Positions 55,360-63,179 of a stretch of 64,000 nt of DNA are shown here, piece after piece. The stretch is from assembly GCA_963804825.1 (NCBI GenBank), contig CAWDRV010000001.1, forward strand, positions 620,001 to 684,000. Reading direction: 5' to 3'. The notes beneath the pieces are model-generated. The model was not told the DNA's origin and did not search any database. It saw nothing but the letters and a program-made list of their open reading frames with translations. Made by a program: the position numbers and the translations under genes. Each line of letters begins with the position of its first letter. Positions within the stretch are counted from its first letter, which is position 1. This DNA is from JBKQVT01 sp963804825. Lineage in GTDB: Bacteria; Planctomycetota; Planctomycetia; Pirellulales; Thermoguttaceae.

Positions 55360-56282
55360 ATGGCATCCATGTCTCCCGCTGCTGATTGGCGATCGCTCTA
55401 TCCGTTCGCGTCGCACGAAATCGTGCTGGACGGCCACCGCTACCACTTCCTCGACGAGGGCACGGGCCCGCCGCTGGTCCTGATCCACGGCAATCCCACC
55501 TGGTCGTTCTATTCGCGCGAGTTGGTCCGCGGCCTGCGCGGGCGGTATCGCGTCTTGGTCCCCGATCATATCGGCTGCGGGCTGTCGGACAAGCCGGACG
55601 CCCGGAGCTACTCGTATCGGCTGGCCCAGCGCGTGGACGATTTGGTCGAATGGATCGAACGATTGAACCTCGATCAGATCACGCTGCTGGCGCACGACTG
55701 GGGCGGGGCCATCGGCATGGGGGCCGCGGTCGCCGCGCCGAGCGGTTCGCCCGCTTCGTGCTCTTCAACACGGCCGCCTTCCGGGCCAAGGGATGCCCGG
55801 CGTCGATCCGCCTCTGCCACGTGCCGCTGCTGGGCCGGCTGATGATTCAAGGATTGAACTTGTTCGCCCGGGCGGCCTTGTACTCGGCCGTCGAACACCA
55901 CGACCGCATGACGCCGGCAGTCCGCGCCGGATTGTTGGCGCCCTACGACTCCTGGCAACATCGCGTGGCCATCGATCGCTTCGTCAACGATATCCCGCTG
56001 CGCCCGGGCCATCCGAGCTATCCTGCCCTTGTGCGAATCGAGGAGGGGCTGGCCCGGTTCCAGCGTTACCCGGTGTGCTTGATCTGGGGGATGCGCGACT
56101 GGTGCTTCGGGCCGGAGTTTCTCGAACGCTTCCGGGAATTCTTTCCCGACGCCGAGGTCCACCGCCTGGCCGACGCCGGGCATTACGTGGTCGAGGACGC
56201 CCACGAGCGGATCGTGCCGCTGGTCGAGGATTTTCTCGCCCGGCATCCCCTCGCCCCACAAGCGGCCACGAAGGAGCCGTGA
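55360..56282 (+). pseudogene. Alpha/beta hydrolase (haloalkane dehalogenase-like), frameshifted
   Basis: The first part has FLDEGTGPPLVLIHGNPTW, with oxyanion Asn in HGNPTW, and the nucleophile elbow HDWGGAIG with an Asp nucleophile, as in haloalkane dehalogenases. The second frame, from about 55732, continues ERFARFVLFNTAAF and ends with GMRDWCFG and the catalytic histidine in DAGHYVVED. Restoring one G near 55731 gives about 308 residues. Whether it hydrolyses halides, esters or C-C bonds cannot be told. In-frame ATG codons at 55360 and 55369 are both possible. Confidence 0.82.
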
Positions 56283-56286
56283 AACC

Positions 56287-56775
56287 ATGCAGTCCTATCG
56301 CGTCCGCGTCGCCGACGAGAACCTGACGTTCAGCGCCGCGCATTTCATCACCTTGGAAGGCAACGTTTGCGAATCGCTCCACGGCCACAATTATCGCGTG
56401 GCGGCCGAGATCGGCGGCCCGCTGAACGAAAGCCGCTATGTCGTCGATTTTCGGGCCGTCGTCGGCGCCCTGCGGGCGATCGTCGAGGAGTTGGACCACG
56501 GCGTCCTCCTGCCCACCGAGCATCCGCTGCTGCAAGTCACGGCGGGGACAGGCGAGGTCGAGGTCCGCTCGGACCAGCGCCGCTGGGTCTTTCCGCGGTC
56601 CGATTGCCGCTTGTTGCCGCTGGCCAACACGACGGCCGAGTTGCTGGCCGGGTACCTCGGGCAGCGTCTGCTCGATGCCTTGCAATCGCGCGGGGCGACG
56701 CGGCCGGACACCGTGCGCATCGAGGTGGAAGAATCGCCCGGCCACTCGGCAATCTGGGAGCTGCGGAACTCCTAG
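56287..56775 (+). CDS. queD: 6-carboxytetrahydropterin synthase-like (PTPS/QueD family)
   Basis: A 162-residue T-fold protein. The zinc ligands are His in FSAAHF and the two histidines of LHGHNY, the cysteine of NVCESLHGH and the LDHG motif are present, and NTTAELLA follows as in 6-pyruvoyltetrahydropterin synthase/QueD. It is likely to make 6-carboxytetrahydropterin in 7-deazaguanine (queuosine) synthesis, but no other que gene is visible, so a pterin role is also possible. It lies 4 bp after the hydrolase gene. Confidence 0.87.
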   Translation: MQSYRVRVADENLTFSAAHFITLEGNVCESLHGHNYRVAAEIGGPLNESRYVVDFRAVVGALRAIVEELDHGVLLPTEHPLLQVTAGTGEVEVRSDQRRWVFPRSDCRLLPLANTTAELLAGYLGQRLLDALQSRGATRPDTVRIEVEESPGHSAIWELRNS

Positions 56776-56796
56776 CGTCGTAGCGTCAGCCGTGAG

Positions 56797-56940
56797 CCGG
56801 AGGCGATTGACGTGAGCCGGAGGCGTTAGCCTCCGGATATCGCTGCCCCGCGGACCGACGTTGCCGAGTGCGGCGGGGCGCGTGGGATGGGGTTACGGAA
56901 TCCGGTGGCTCACGCCACCGGCTCATGCCACCGGCTCAGC
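56797..56940. repeat. GCCGGAGGCGT palindromic repeat cluster
   Basis: Direct units GTGAGCCGGAGGCG are followed by a hairpin GGAGGCGTTAGCCTCC and a second hairpin CCGGTGGCTCACGCCACCGG. They fill much of the 348-base gap before fliG. The rest of the gap shows no gene. Confidence 0.7.
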
Positions 56941-57123
56941 GCGCTGCAGTTGGTAATCCTGGCAATTTCAGCAATCTTTATGGCCGGGACACCGAAATCG
57001 TCTCCAAGCCCCCGGGACGGCGAACTCAAGCAGCACGCCTTCTCCTGTCGATAGCGCCCAAGGCGGTGTCGTTACGGTTGGAAAATCCGATACGAGCAGC
57101 CACCCCGAGTTGGAGTTTGCGGC

Positions 57124-58122
57124 ATGGCAAGTCTTGAGGTCCGCAAGGCCGCCATCCTGTTGATGAGCTTGCCTGACGATCAGGCTGCGTTGCTTTTGAA
57201 CAAGCTTGCTCCCAAGGAGGTCGAGGCGGTTTCCATCGAAATCGCCAAGATCAGCGGCATCACCGGCGAGGAGCAAGAGTCCGTCATTCAAGACTTCGCC
57301 GCGTCCAAGCCGACGGGGTTGAGCGGCCGCTCCGGCGGGCTCGAAGTGGCCAAGAACCTGGTGGAGCGTGCCCTGGGCAAAGGCGCCACCGCCACGCTGG
57401 ACACCGTCCGCCATTCGATCGAGGGCAATCCGTTCGACTTCCTGCAGAAAGTCGACAGCCAGAACCTGCTGACCTTCATCGTCGACGAGCACCCGCAGAC
57501 CATTGCCCTGATCCTGTCCCACCTGCCGCCGCCGCAGGCCGCCGAGATCATCGCCGGGCTGCCCGCCGACCGCCAGTTGTCGGTGATTCGCCGCGTGGCC
57601 ACCATGGGTCAGACCAATCCCGAGATCATCAAGGCGGTCGAGACCGGGCTGGAGCACCGCATGTCGAGCGTGATGAGCCAGCAGTTCGAGAATGCCGGCG
57701 GCGTGGCCAGCGTGGCGGAGATCCTCAACGTCATCGACCGCACCACGGAACGGAACGTGCTAGCGAACCTCTCCCAGGAAGACCCCGACCTGGTCGAGGA
57801 AATCCGCCGCCTGATGTTCGTCTTCGAGGACATCTCGAAGCTTTCCAACCGCGACGTCCAGACGCTGATGAAGAACGTGGAAAGCTCGCAATGGGCCATG
57901 GCCCTCAAGGGCGCCAGCGCCGAACTGAAAGAGAAGGTTCTCAGCAACATGTCGAAGCGCGGGGCCGACCTGCTGCGCGAGGAAATGGAATACCTCGGTC
58001 CCGTGCGGCTGTCGAACGTCGAGCAGATGCAGCAGCAGATCGTCGATATCGTCCGCAAGTTGGAAGACGCCGGCGAAATCACCCCCCACCGCGAAGATCA
58101 AGAAGAGCAGTTCATCCAGTAG
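57124..58122 (+). CDS. fliG: Flagellar motor switch protein FliG
   Basis: A 332-residue FliG of normal length with all three domains. The N-terminal domain begins MASLEVRKAAILLMSLPDDQ. The middle domain has the EHPQTIALILSHL patch that contacts FliM. The C-terminal domain has the charged torque helix (VQTLMKNVESSQWAMALKGAS and the MSKRGADLLREEMEYLGPVR). It turns the rotor in response to MotA. No other flagellar gene is nearby, so the motor genes are elsewhere. Its 3' end overlaps the convergent tsaD gene by 11 bp. Confidence 0.96.
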   Translation: MASLEVRKAAILLMSLPDDQAALLLNKLAPKEVEAVSIEIAKISGITGEEQESVIQDFAASKPTGLSGRSGGLEVAKNLVERALGKGATATLDTVRHSIEGNPFDFLQKVDSQNLLTFIVDEHPQTIALILSHLPPPQAAEIIAGLPADRQLSVIRRVATMGQTNPEIIKAVETGLEHRMSSVMSQQFENAGGVASVAEILNVIDRTTERNVLANLSQEDPDLVEEIRRLMFVFEDISKLSNRDVQTLMKNVESSQWAMALKGASAELKEKVLSNMSKRGADLLREEMEYLGPVRLSNVEQMQQQIVDIVRKLEDAGEITPHREDQEEQFIQ

Positions 58123-59143
58123 CGCGGACCACGCCCGGATATACTTCCAGGTCGAGACGCTCGACCAGCCCGGCCTTCAACCGCTCGACGGCGATCGCGC
58201 CCATCACGGCGTTGTCGGTGCACCATCGCAAGGGGGCCACGTGAAGCTGCACGCCGCGCCGGTCGGCCTCCTCCTGCAGGCGCTGGCGCAGCCGGGCATT
58301 GGCCGCCACGCCGCCGCCCACGCACAAGATCTGCAACCCCGTCTTGCGCAAGGCCGCAAACGCCTTGTCCACCAGGACGTCGACCACCGCCTCTTGAAAG
58401 CCGGCGGCCAGGTCGGCCACCTGTCGCGGGTCGAGTTCCAAGCGCGTGAAATCGGTCCGGCCCGGGCCGGCGATCGTGTATCGCACCGCGGTCTTCAGGC
58501 CGCTGAAGCTGAAATCGAGCCGGTCGTCGTCCTGGAAGAACGAGCGGGGCAGGGCATGGGCGCGGGGATTGCCGTCCGCGCCGGCGCGCGCGATGGCCGG
58601 GCCGCCCGGATAGGGCAGGCCCAGCATCGAGGCCACTTTGTCGAAGGCCTCGCCCGCCGCGTCGTCGATCGTCGCCCCCAGCAGCTCGAAATCCAGCGGC
58701 CCGAGGCAGCGGTAGAGACTCGTGTGCCCGCCGCTGACGATCAGCCCGATGCAGGGGAAGACCTCTTGCGGGGCGGCCGCCATGCGGCAGGCGTAAATGT
58801 GGGCTTGCAGATGATGGACCGCCACCAACGGGATGTCTCGCGCCACGCACAGGGCCTTGGCCGCCACCAGGCCGACCAACAGCGAGCCGGCCAGCCCCGG
58901 CGTGTTGGCCACGGCCACGGCGTCGATGTCGTCCAGCGAGAGCCGGGCCTGCTCCAGCGCCTGATGAATCACGGGGAGGATGCGTTCGAGATGGGCCCGC
59001 GAGGCGATCTCCGGCACGACGCCGCCGAAACGCCGGTGCAACTCGTCCTGCGACGCCACGACGGAAGCGAGGACCTCCAGCCCGTCCGTGACGACGGCGG
59101 CCGCCGTTTCATCGCACGTGGTTTCCAAGGCCAGGATGTTCAT
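58112..59143 (-). CDS. tsaD: tRNA N6-adenosine threonylcarbamoyltransferase
   Basis: A 343-residue Kae1/TsaD ATPase-fold protein. MNILALETTCDETAAAVV begins the ASKHA domain, and the metal-binding HLQAH and VSGGHTSLY motifs and the later GGGVAANARLR are intact. It makes t6A37 in ANN-decoding tRNAs with TsaB, TsaC and TsaE. It is convergent with fliG. Confidence 0.96.
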   Translation of the reverse strand: MNILALETTCDETAAAVVTDGLEVLASVVASQDELHRRFGGVVPEIASRAHLERILPVIHQALEQARLSLDDIDAVAVANTPGLAGSLLVGLVAAKALCVARDIPLVAVHHLQAHIYACRMAAAPQEVFPCIGLIVSGGHTSLYRCLGPLDFELLGATIDDAAGEAFDKVASMLGLPYPGGPAIARAGADGNPRAHALPRSFFQDDDRLDFSFSGLKTAVRYTIAGPGRTDFTRLELDPRQVADLAAGFQEAVVDVLVDKAFAALRKTGLQILCVGGGVAANARLRQRLQEEADRRGVQLHVAPLRWCTDNAVMGAIAVERLKAGLVERLDLEVYPGVVRATG

Positions 59144-59236
59144 GGGCGGCTACGGTTGCGACGCAACGTTCTCAGATTCTTCGCTTGCGGTTTCGCAAAC
59201 CGGCGCCGGCCGGCAAGAAACTGTCCGTAAGCCATG

Positions 59237-60796
59237 CTACTTCGCCCGGGCCAACTGGTCCGTCAGATACTTGACGGCCATCTCCAACTGGCGATCGACA
59301 AAGGGCGTCTTGGACTTCGCCGCGGCGACGGTCTGCCGTGGCGGGGCAACGACCGATTTTCCTGGTTTTCCGGTCGCCGGTCCGCCTTCATGCGGCGTCG
59401 CCGTGGACTTGGCCGACGCCGACGCCGGCCCTTGCGGCGCCGCCGTGGTCCGCGCGCCGGCGGGGGCGAGTTGCGAAGGCAACAGGGTGGTGTCGTTCTT
59501 CGACGCCTGGCCGCCGGGAGCGGCCGCATGCTGCCCGGCCGCCGGATGCGGACGCAAAATGTCCCGCTCCTGGCGATCGGTCAAGAGCAACCCCTGCTCG
59601 TGGTCGCTCAGCCGCAGGTCATAGCCGGCGTCGGGCATCACGCCCCACGTGTCCGTGTCCTTCGAATCGGGAAACCGGTGGATGTTCTTGCCGCTCGGAC
59701 GGTAATAGGCGGCGGTGGTCAATTTCAACGCGCTGCGGCCGTTCTCCATTTCGATCACGTTCTGCACGCTCCCCTTGCCCCAGGTCCGCTCGCCCATGAG
59801 GACCGCCCGCTGATGGTCTTGCAGACATGCCGAAACAATCTCGCTGGCGCTGGCGCTGTAGTGATTGACCAGCACGACCATGGGAAAGCCCTCGAAGGCG
59901 CCGTTTTTGCGGGCGTTCCAGACCCGTTCGGGCGTGTTGCGGCCCTTGGTGCTGACGATCCGTCCGCTGGAGATGAAAAGATTGCTCACCTCGATGGCCG
60001 AGCTGAGCAGGCCGCCGGGATTGAAACGCAAATCGAGGATCAGCCCCCGCATGTGTCGGGCCTGCATTTGCTCCAAGGCTCGGCGCAAGTCGCGGGCCGT
60101 CTCGCGGCCGAACGCCGCTACCCGCACATAGCCGATGCCCGATCGCCCGTCGAGCATGAAGTCCCACGTGTCGTCGGCCTTGCGCCGGTCGCCCAGCACG
60201 GTGTCGATGCGGATGCGCTCGCGCCGCAGCGTCACTTTCACGCGCTCCTCGGCGGGCCGGCCGGCATGAACGACCACCAGCGTCACCCGGCTCCCCTCGC
60301 TCCCCTTCAGCCGGTCGATGGCCTCGTCCTGGCTCAGCCCCTCGGTGCTCCGGCCGTCGATCTCGACGATCCAATCGCCGGCCAGCAACCCGGCGCGGTA
60401 GGCGGGCGTGCCGTACAACGGGCTGAGAATCCGCAACACCCCGTCGTCCACCAAGATCTGAATGCCGATGCCGCCGAACTCGTTGTCCACCGCGGCGCGG
60501 AAACCGCTCAACTCCTTCGGGCTGATGTAGCTGGAATAGGGGTCCAGCTTGCTCATCACGCCCTTGATGGCCGCCTCGATCAACTCGCGGCGGTCAATCT
60601 CCTTCACGTAATTGCGATCGACCTCGTCGACCGTGTCGATCAGGACCTTGTATGTCTCGTAGTATTCATCGCTGGCGGCGCTGGGCGGCGGCATGCCCTC
60701 GGCAACGCTCTCCTCCTCTGCCGTCGCGGCGCGGAACCACAACGCGCCCAAAACGATCGGGATCGCCCACATCAGGACGGGATGGCGTCGCAACAT
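59237..60796 (-). CDS. S41 carboxyl-terminal processing protease
   Basis: A 519-residue exported protease. It has a signal anchor (about residues 8-25), a helical N-terminal region (EEYYETYKVLIDTVDEVDRNY) and a PDZ domain (about 105-195). The S41 core has the catalytic Ser in NHYSASASEI (314-318) and Lys341 in WGKGSVQN. The C-terminal tail (about 420-500) is Ala/Pro/Gly-rich and ends in a helix. CtpA-type enzymes process periplasmic proteins. AAGGAGT supports the start, and a good promoter lies about 95 bases upstream. Confidence 0.93.
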   Translation of the reverse strand: MLRRHPVLMWAIPIVLGALWFRAATAEEESVAEGMPPPSAASDEYYETYKVLIDTVDEVDRNYVKEIDRRELIEAAIKGVMSKLDPYSSYISPKELSGFRAAVDNEFGGIGIQILVDDGVLRILSPLYGTPAYRAGLLAGDWIVEIDGRSTEGLSQDEAIDRLKGSEGSRVTLVVVHAGRPAEERVKVTLRRERIRIDTVLGDRRKADDTWDFMLDGRSGIGYVRVAAFGRETARDLRRALEQMQARHMRGLILDLRFNPGGLLSSAIEVSNLFISSGRIVSTKGRNTPERVWNARKNGAFEGFPMVVLVNHYSASASEIVSACLQDHQRAVLMGERTWGKGSVQNVIEMENGRSALKLTTAAYYRPSGKNIHRFPDSKDTDTWGVMPDAGYDLRLSDHEQGLLLTDRQERDILRPHPAAGQHAAAPGGQASKNDTTLLPSQLAPAGARTTAAPQGPASASAKSTATPHEGGPATGKPGKSVVAPPRQTVAAAKSKTPFVDRQLEMAVKYLTDQLARAK

Positions 60797-60894
60797 GAAC
60801 TTGACTCCTTGGGGAAAAGAACGCGAGCGGCAAGCGGCTGTTCCGGCGCCGCGGGCCAGCGAGTGCTGCAAGTGCCCTGGGCGCTGCACCTTCC

Positions 60895-60923
60895 AGTATA
60901 ATTACCCGAACCGCCTCTGGCAA
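60895..60923 (-). promoter_or_regulatory. Sigma-70-type promoter of the S41 protease
   Basis: TTGCCA and TATACT are separated by 17 bases on the minus strand. The -10 hexamer is the same as in the promoters at 13920 and 25176. Confidence 0.7.
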
Positions 60924-60962
60924 GGGCGCGGCCTGGATTGCAAAAGCCCCTGGTCCCTGCGT

Positions 60963-62372
60963 TTACCCCATCGTAAACGTCCGCGCCATGCCCCGGTCCC
61001 AGTCGTCCCAGAGGAACGCGTCCAAACGGTCGTCGGCGATGACGCGGAAGGCGTAGCGGACCTGTTCCTCGTAGAACTCGCAGAACGCGCCGGTGCGGTG
61101 CATTCCACCGTGGAGCTGGTGGGCCTCGGCCGGACACGGCGAGCCGCAGAAATGGCGGATCGCGCAGCGCCGGCAAGGCTCGATGTCCTCGACCTTCCGG
61201 CCCGTCACCAGGCGGAACGGTTCGCTGCGGAGCACGGCGGGAATATCGTCGCGGAAGAGATTCCCGCCGCAGAACTCCGGCAGGCCGATGAACTCGCTGC
61301 ACGGGAACAGGTCGCCGCCCGGGACGACGGCGAAGAAGCAGCGGCCGCCGCCGCATGGGGAAATGTCGCACATCAGCCGCCGCGCCGTGGGGGCCACGAT
61401 CGCCAGCAGGATGTTGGCGAAATTGCCCACGACCAGCCGCCGGCCCGTTTCGCGGTACAGCGCCTCGGCGCGATCCAACGCGGCGAGAAAATGTCTGGCC
61501 GCCGCGGCGTCGTCCGGACGCACGGACCGCGACGCCGGCAGCGTGCAGCGGAGGATGTTCATCAGGCACGTGGGCACTTCCTGCCGGTGGAGGAACTCGA
61601 CCAGCTCGCCCAGTTGCCGGAGGTTCTCGCTGGAGATCGTGCAGATCACGCTCCATGCCGGGTAGCCCGCAAGCCGGGCCATCGCCTCCAAGACCTGCCG
61701 CTGCACGCCCTTGCCATGCCAGTTCTTGCGCGTGCGGCCGGCCACCTGGGCCGTGGGGGCATCGAGCGAAATGCCGATGCTGACGCCGCGGCCGCGAAGA
61801 AACTCGACCGCCGCGTCGTCCAGCAGCGTGGCGTTGGTCTGGATGCCGAAGCGGAAGTCGTCGCCGTACCGGTCGATGCCGGCAAAGACCGCCTCGCGGT
61901 TCAACAGCGGCTCGGCGCCGTGGAAAATGATTTGCGGCGACTTGACGCCGGCCGCGCGGAAGTAGCGGCGGAGCGTCTCCAGGGCACGGAACAGTTCGTC
62001 CCGCGACATGTGCCGCCCGCTGCGGCGCATCGGCCGGGGAATGTAGCAATAGGTGCAGTCGAGGTTGCATCGCTCGGTCGGATTGAAATAGACCGCCCGT
62101 GGCGTCAGGCCGAATCGCAGGGTGTGCATTTCCTCGGCGAAGCGGGCCGCCTTCTTGCGGAAGGCCGCCGGCAGCGGACCGCCCAGGACCAACTCGGCCA
62201 GCTTCTCGCGCCGCACCAGCGCCCAAAACGCCGTGTCGGGCTCGACCACGGCCACGTAGTCGGCATGACCGATGTCCAGCGGTTGGAAGGCGGGGCCATT
62301 GCCCGTGCCGACGAAGCGGCCCCGGCAAGGGGCCGCCCCAGCGGCCGGCGCCGTCTGCCTCTCCGACGCCAT
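60963..62372 (-). CDS. Radical SAM/SPASM peptide maturase (RiPP)
   Basis: A 469-residue radical SAM enzyme. The 4Fe-4S motif CNLDCTYC starts near residue 102 (CxxxCxxC), the GAEPLL segment binds SAM, and a Cys-rich SPASM domain with about ten cysteines follows (CDISPCGGGRC, CRRCAIRHFCGSPC). This is the layout of enzymes that modify ribosomally made peptides. A 37-residue basic peptide is encoded just upstream. From memory the pair resembles the family NCBI calls CbpA/CbpB, but I cannot check this. The ATG overlaps a remnant of the peptide stop (TGATG), and the sequence AAGAAGG before it can act as ribosome-binding site. Confidence 0.87.
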   Translation of the reverse strand: MASERQTAPAAGAAPCRGRFVGTGNGPAFQPLDIGHADYVAVVEPDTAFWALVRREKLAELVLGGPLPAAFRKKAARFAEEMHTLRFGLTPRAVYFNPTERCNLDCTYCYIPRPMRRSGRHMSRDELFRALETLRRYFRAAGVKSPQIIFHGAEPLLNREAVFAGIDRYGDDFRFGIQTNATLLDDAAVEFLRGRGVSIGISLDAPTAQVAGRTRKNWHGKGVQRQVLEAMARLAGYPAWSVICTISSENLRQLGELVEFLHRQEVPTCLMNILRCTLPASRSVRPDDAAAARHFLAALDRAEALYRETGRRLVVGNFANILLAIVAPTARRLMCDISPCGGGRCFFAVVPGGDLFPCSEFIGLPEFCGGNLFRDDIPAVLRSEPFRLVTGRKVEDIEPCRRCAIRHFCGSPCPAEAHQLHGGMHRTGAFCEFYEEQVRYAFRVIADDRLDAFLWDDWDRGMARTFTMG

Positions 62373-62498
62373 CACTTGGCCTTCTTGTCCATGAGGAAAC
62401 CTGGGGACTGTCCCGATTTTCGTCCGACGAAAATGGGACTGTCCCCTTCTGGAAATGAAGTCCTCGACGCCATCACTTGGCCTTCTTGTCCATGAGGA
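62364..62498. repeat. 34-bp direct duplication around an inserted palindrome
   Basis: A 34-bp sequence (beginning CGACGCCATCACTTGGCC) occurs at 62364-62397 and again at 62465-62498. The 67 bases between them hold the GGGGACTGTCCC element at 62403-62446. One copy carries the start of the maturase gene and the other the end of the peptide gene, so each gene keeps its own copy of the shared junction. Confidence 0.85.
62403..62446. repeat. GGGGACTGTCCC palindromic element, copy 3
   Basis: A 44-bp palindrome (GGGGACTGTCCCGATTTTCG ... CGAAAATGGGACTGTCCCC) lies in the spacer between the precursor peptide gene and the maturase gene. It is near-identical to copies 1 and 2. Confidence 0.88.
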
Positions 62499-62586
62499 TG
62501 TAGTGCGAAAGGCCCGTCCCCTTGGCTTGGCAGCTCTTGCGATGGGCGATCACCTCTTTCTTCGTCTTCTTCACTTGCGGCTTCAT
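62473..62586 (-). CDS. RiPP precursor-like peptide, 37 residues
   Basis: A short gene with a strong AAAGGAAG ribosome-binding site. The peptide starts MKPQVKKTKKEVIAHRKS, has a single cysteine at residue 19, and continues QAKGTGLSHYILMDKKAK. It is basic with a GTGLSHY stretch and no membrane segment. Its direct link to a radical SAM/SPASM gene in the same operon marks it as the probable substrate. The likely modified residues are within Cys19 and GTGLSHY, but that is inference. Originally its stop overlapped the maturase start (TGATG). A ribosomal-protein-like or random small frame is the alternative. Confidence 0.8.
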   Translation of the reverse strand: MKPQVKKTKKEVIAHRKSCQAKGTGLSHYILMDKKAK

Positions 62587-62637
62587 GGTTCTTCCTTTCA
62601 ATGGGAAACGTTGTTGACGGTTGCCTTGCAAACAAGA

Positions 62638-62678
62638 AAAGGATTCCGACGAACGACCGCTGTTCGTCGGAATCCTTT
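62638..62678 (-). terminator. Intrinsic terminator between riboswitch and peptide gene
   Basis: A perfect 17-bp stem (AAAGGATTCCGACGAAC with its complement, 7-base loop) is followed on the minus strand by TTTTCTTG. It lies between the cobalamin aptamer and the peptide gene, the expected place for the expression platform, and should stop transcription when B12 is bound. Confidence 0.8.
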
Positions 62679-62705
62679 GCCATCAGATTCCGGACTCGTG
62701 TTGGT

Positions 62706-62908
62706 GTTTCAGCAGGTCTTCTGGCTTGCGGGTCGCCGGCGTCTTAGGACTGGCAAATTAACAAAGGTTGTTTCTTCGCCAGACGTTCGAAAACCTTCCC
62801 GCCGCGATGGTTCGCGGCAGTGGTCGGCTTTGGCCTGATCGAAAACGCCTCGCCGTTTACAGCTGCGGGACAGCCACGGAATGGCACCGTGTTCCGGGAT
62901 GCTGAAAC
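62706..62908 (-). promoter_or_regulatory. Cobalamin (B12) riboswitch
   Basis: The aptamer is closed by an 8-bp stem GCTGAAAC/GTTTCAGC. Inside, in order on the minus strand, are GGTGCCATTCCGTGGCTGTC with CCGCAGCTGTAAACGG, then CCACTG ... GGGAAGG, and lastly the B12 box GCAAGCCAGAAGACCTGC. This is the full conserved core of the cobalamin family. It is followed by the intrinsic terminator, the peptide gene and the maturase gene, so B12 probably represses this operon. No B12 synthesis or transport gene lies downstream. Confidence 0.93.
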
Positions 62909-62916
62909 GAACTGCC

Positions 62917-62944
62917 AATTTACCAGGATTGGCGGGGAAGTCAA
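62917..62944 (-). promoter_or_regulatory. Promoter of the riboswitch/RiPP operon
   Basis: TTGACT and TAAATT are separated by 16 bases on the minus strand. The predicted transcript start falls at the closing stem of the B12 aptamer. Confidence 0.65.
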
Positions 62945-62990
62945 GGGTCGGCCCAAAAACCGAGCGTCGAAGCGGGGAAACTGACGTGTG

Positions 62991-63040
62991 AGAACTTGGA
63001 ACTTAGAGCTTAGAGCTTAGAACTTAGAGCTTGGAGCTTC
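62991..63040. repeat. CTTAGA heptamer array, copy 3
   Basis: About six units of ACTTAGA/GCTTAGA are present. It is flanked by imperfect direct repeats of about 26 bases (beginning CGAGCGTCGAAGCGGGG at 62961 and CGGGCGTCGAAACAGGG at 63048). The rest of the 63041-63177 stretch shows no gene. Confidence 0.75.
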
Positions 63041-63179
63041 CGGAAATCGGGCGTCGAAACAGGGAAACGGACGAGGTTCAGACAGTTCTCTCCACAAGAA
63101 GTCTGTGTAATTTGCCAAGATTAGCCACACTTCCCATTTCAACCCTCATTCGCATCCCAACGATTCAATCGTTTCCAGT

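Noticed and set aside
60693..62495. A 600-codon plus-strand open frame over the radical SAM gene
   Set aside because: Its translation is Arg/Ala/Gln-rich without domains, and the minus strand carries the Cys-rich SPASM enzyme. It is a shadow frame.
62709..62956. Two small minus-strand open frames upstream of the precursor gene
   Set aside because: They lie within the cobalamin aptamer, whose conserved elements explain the sequence.
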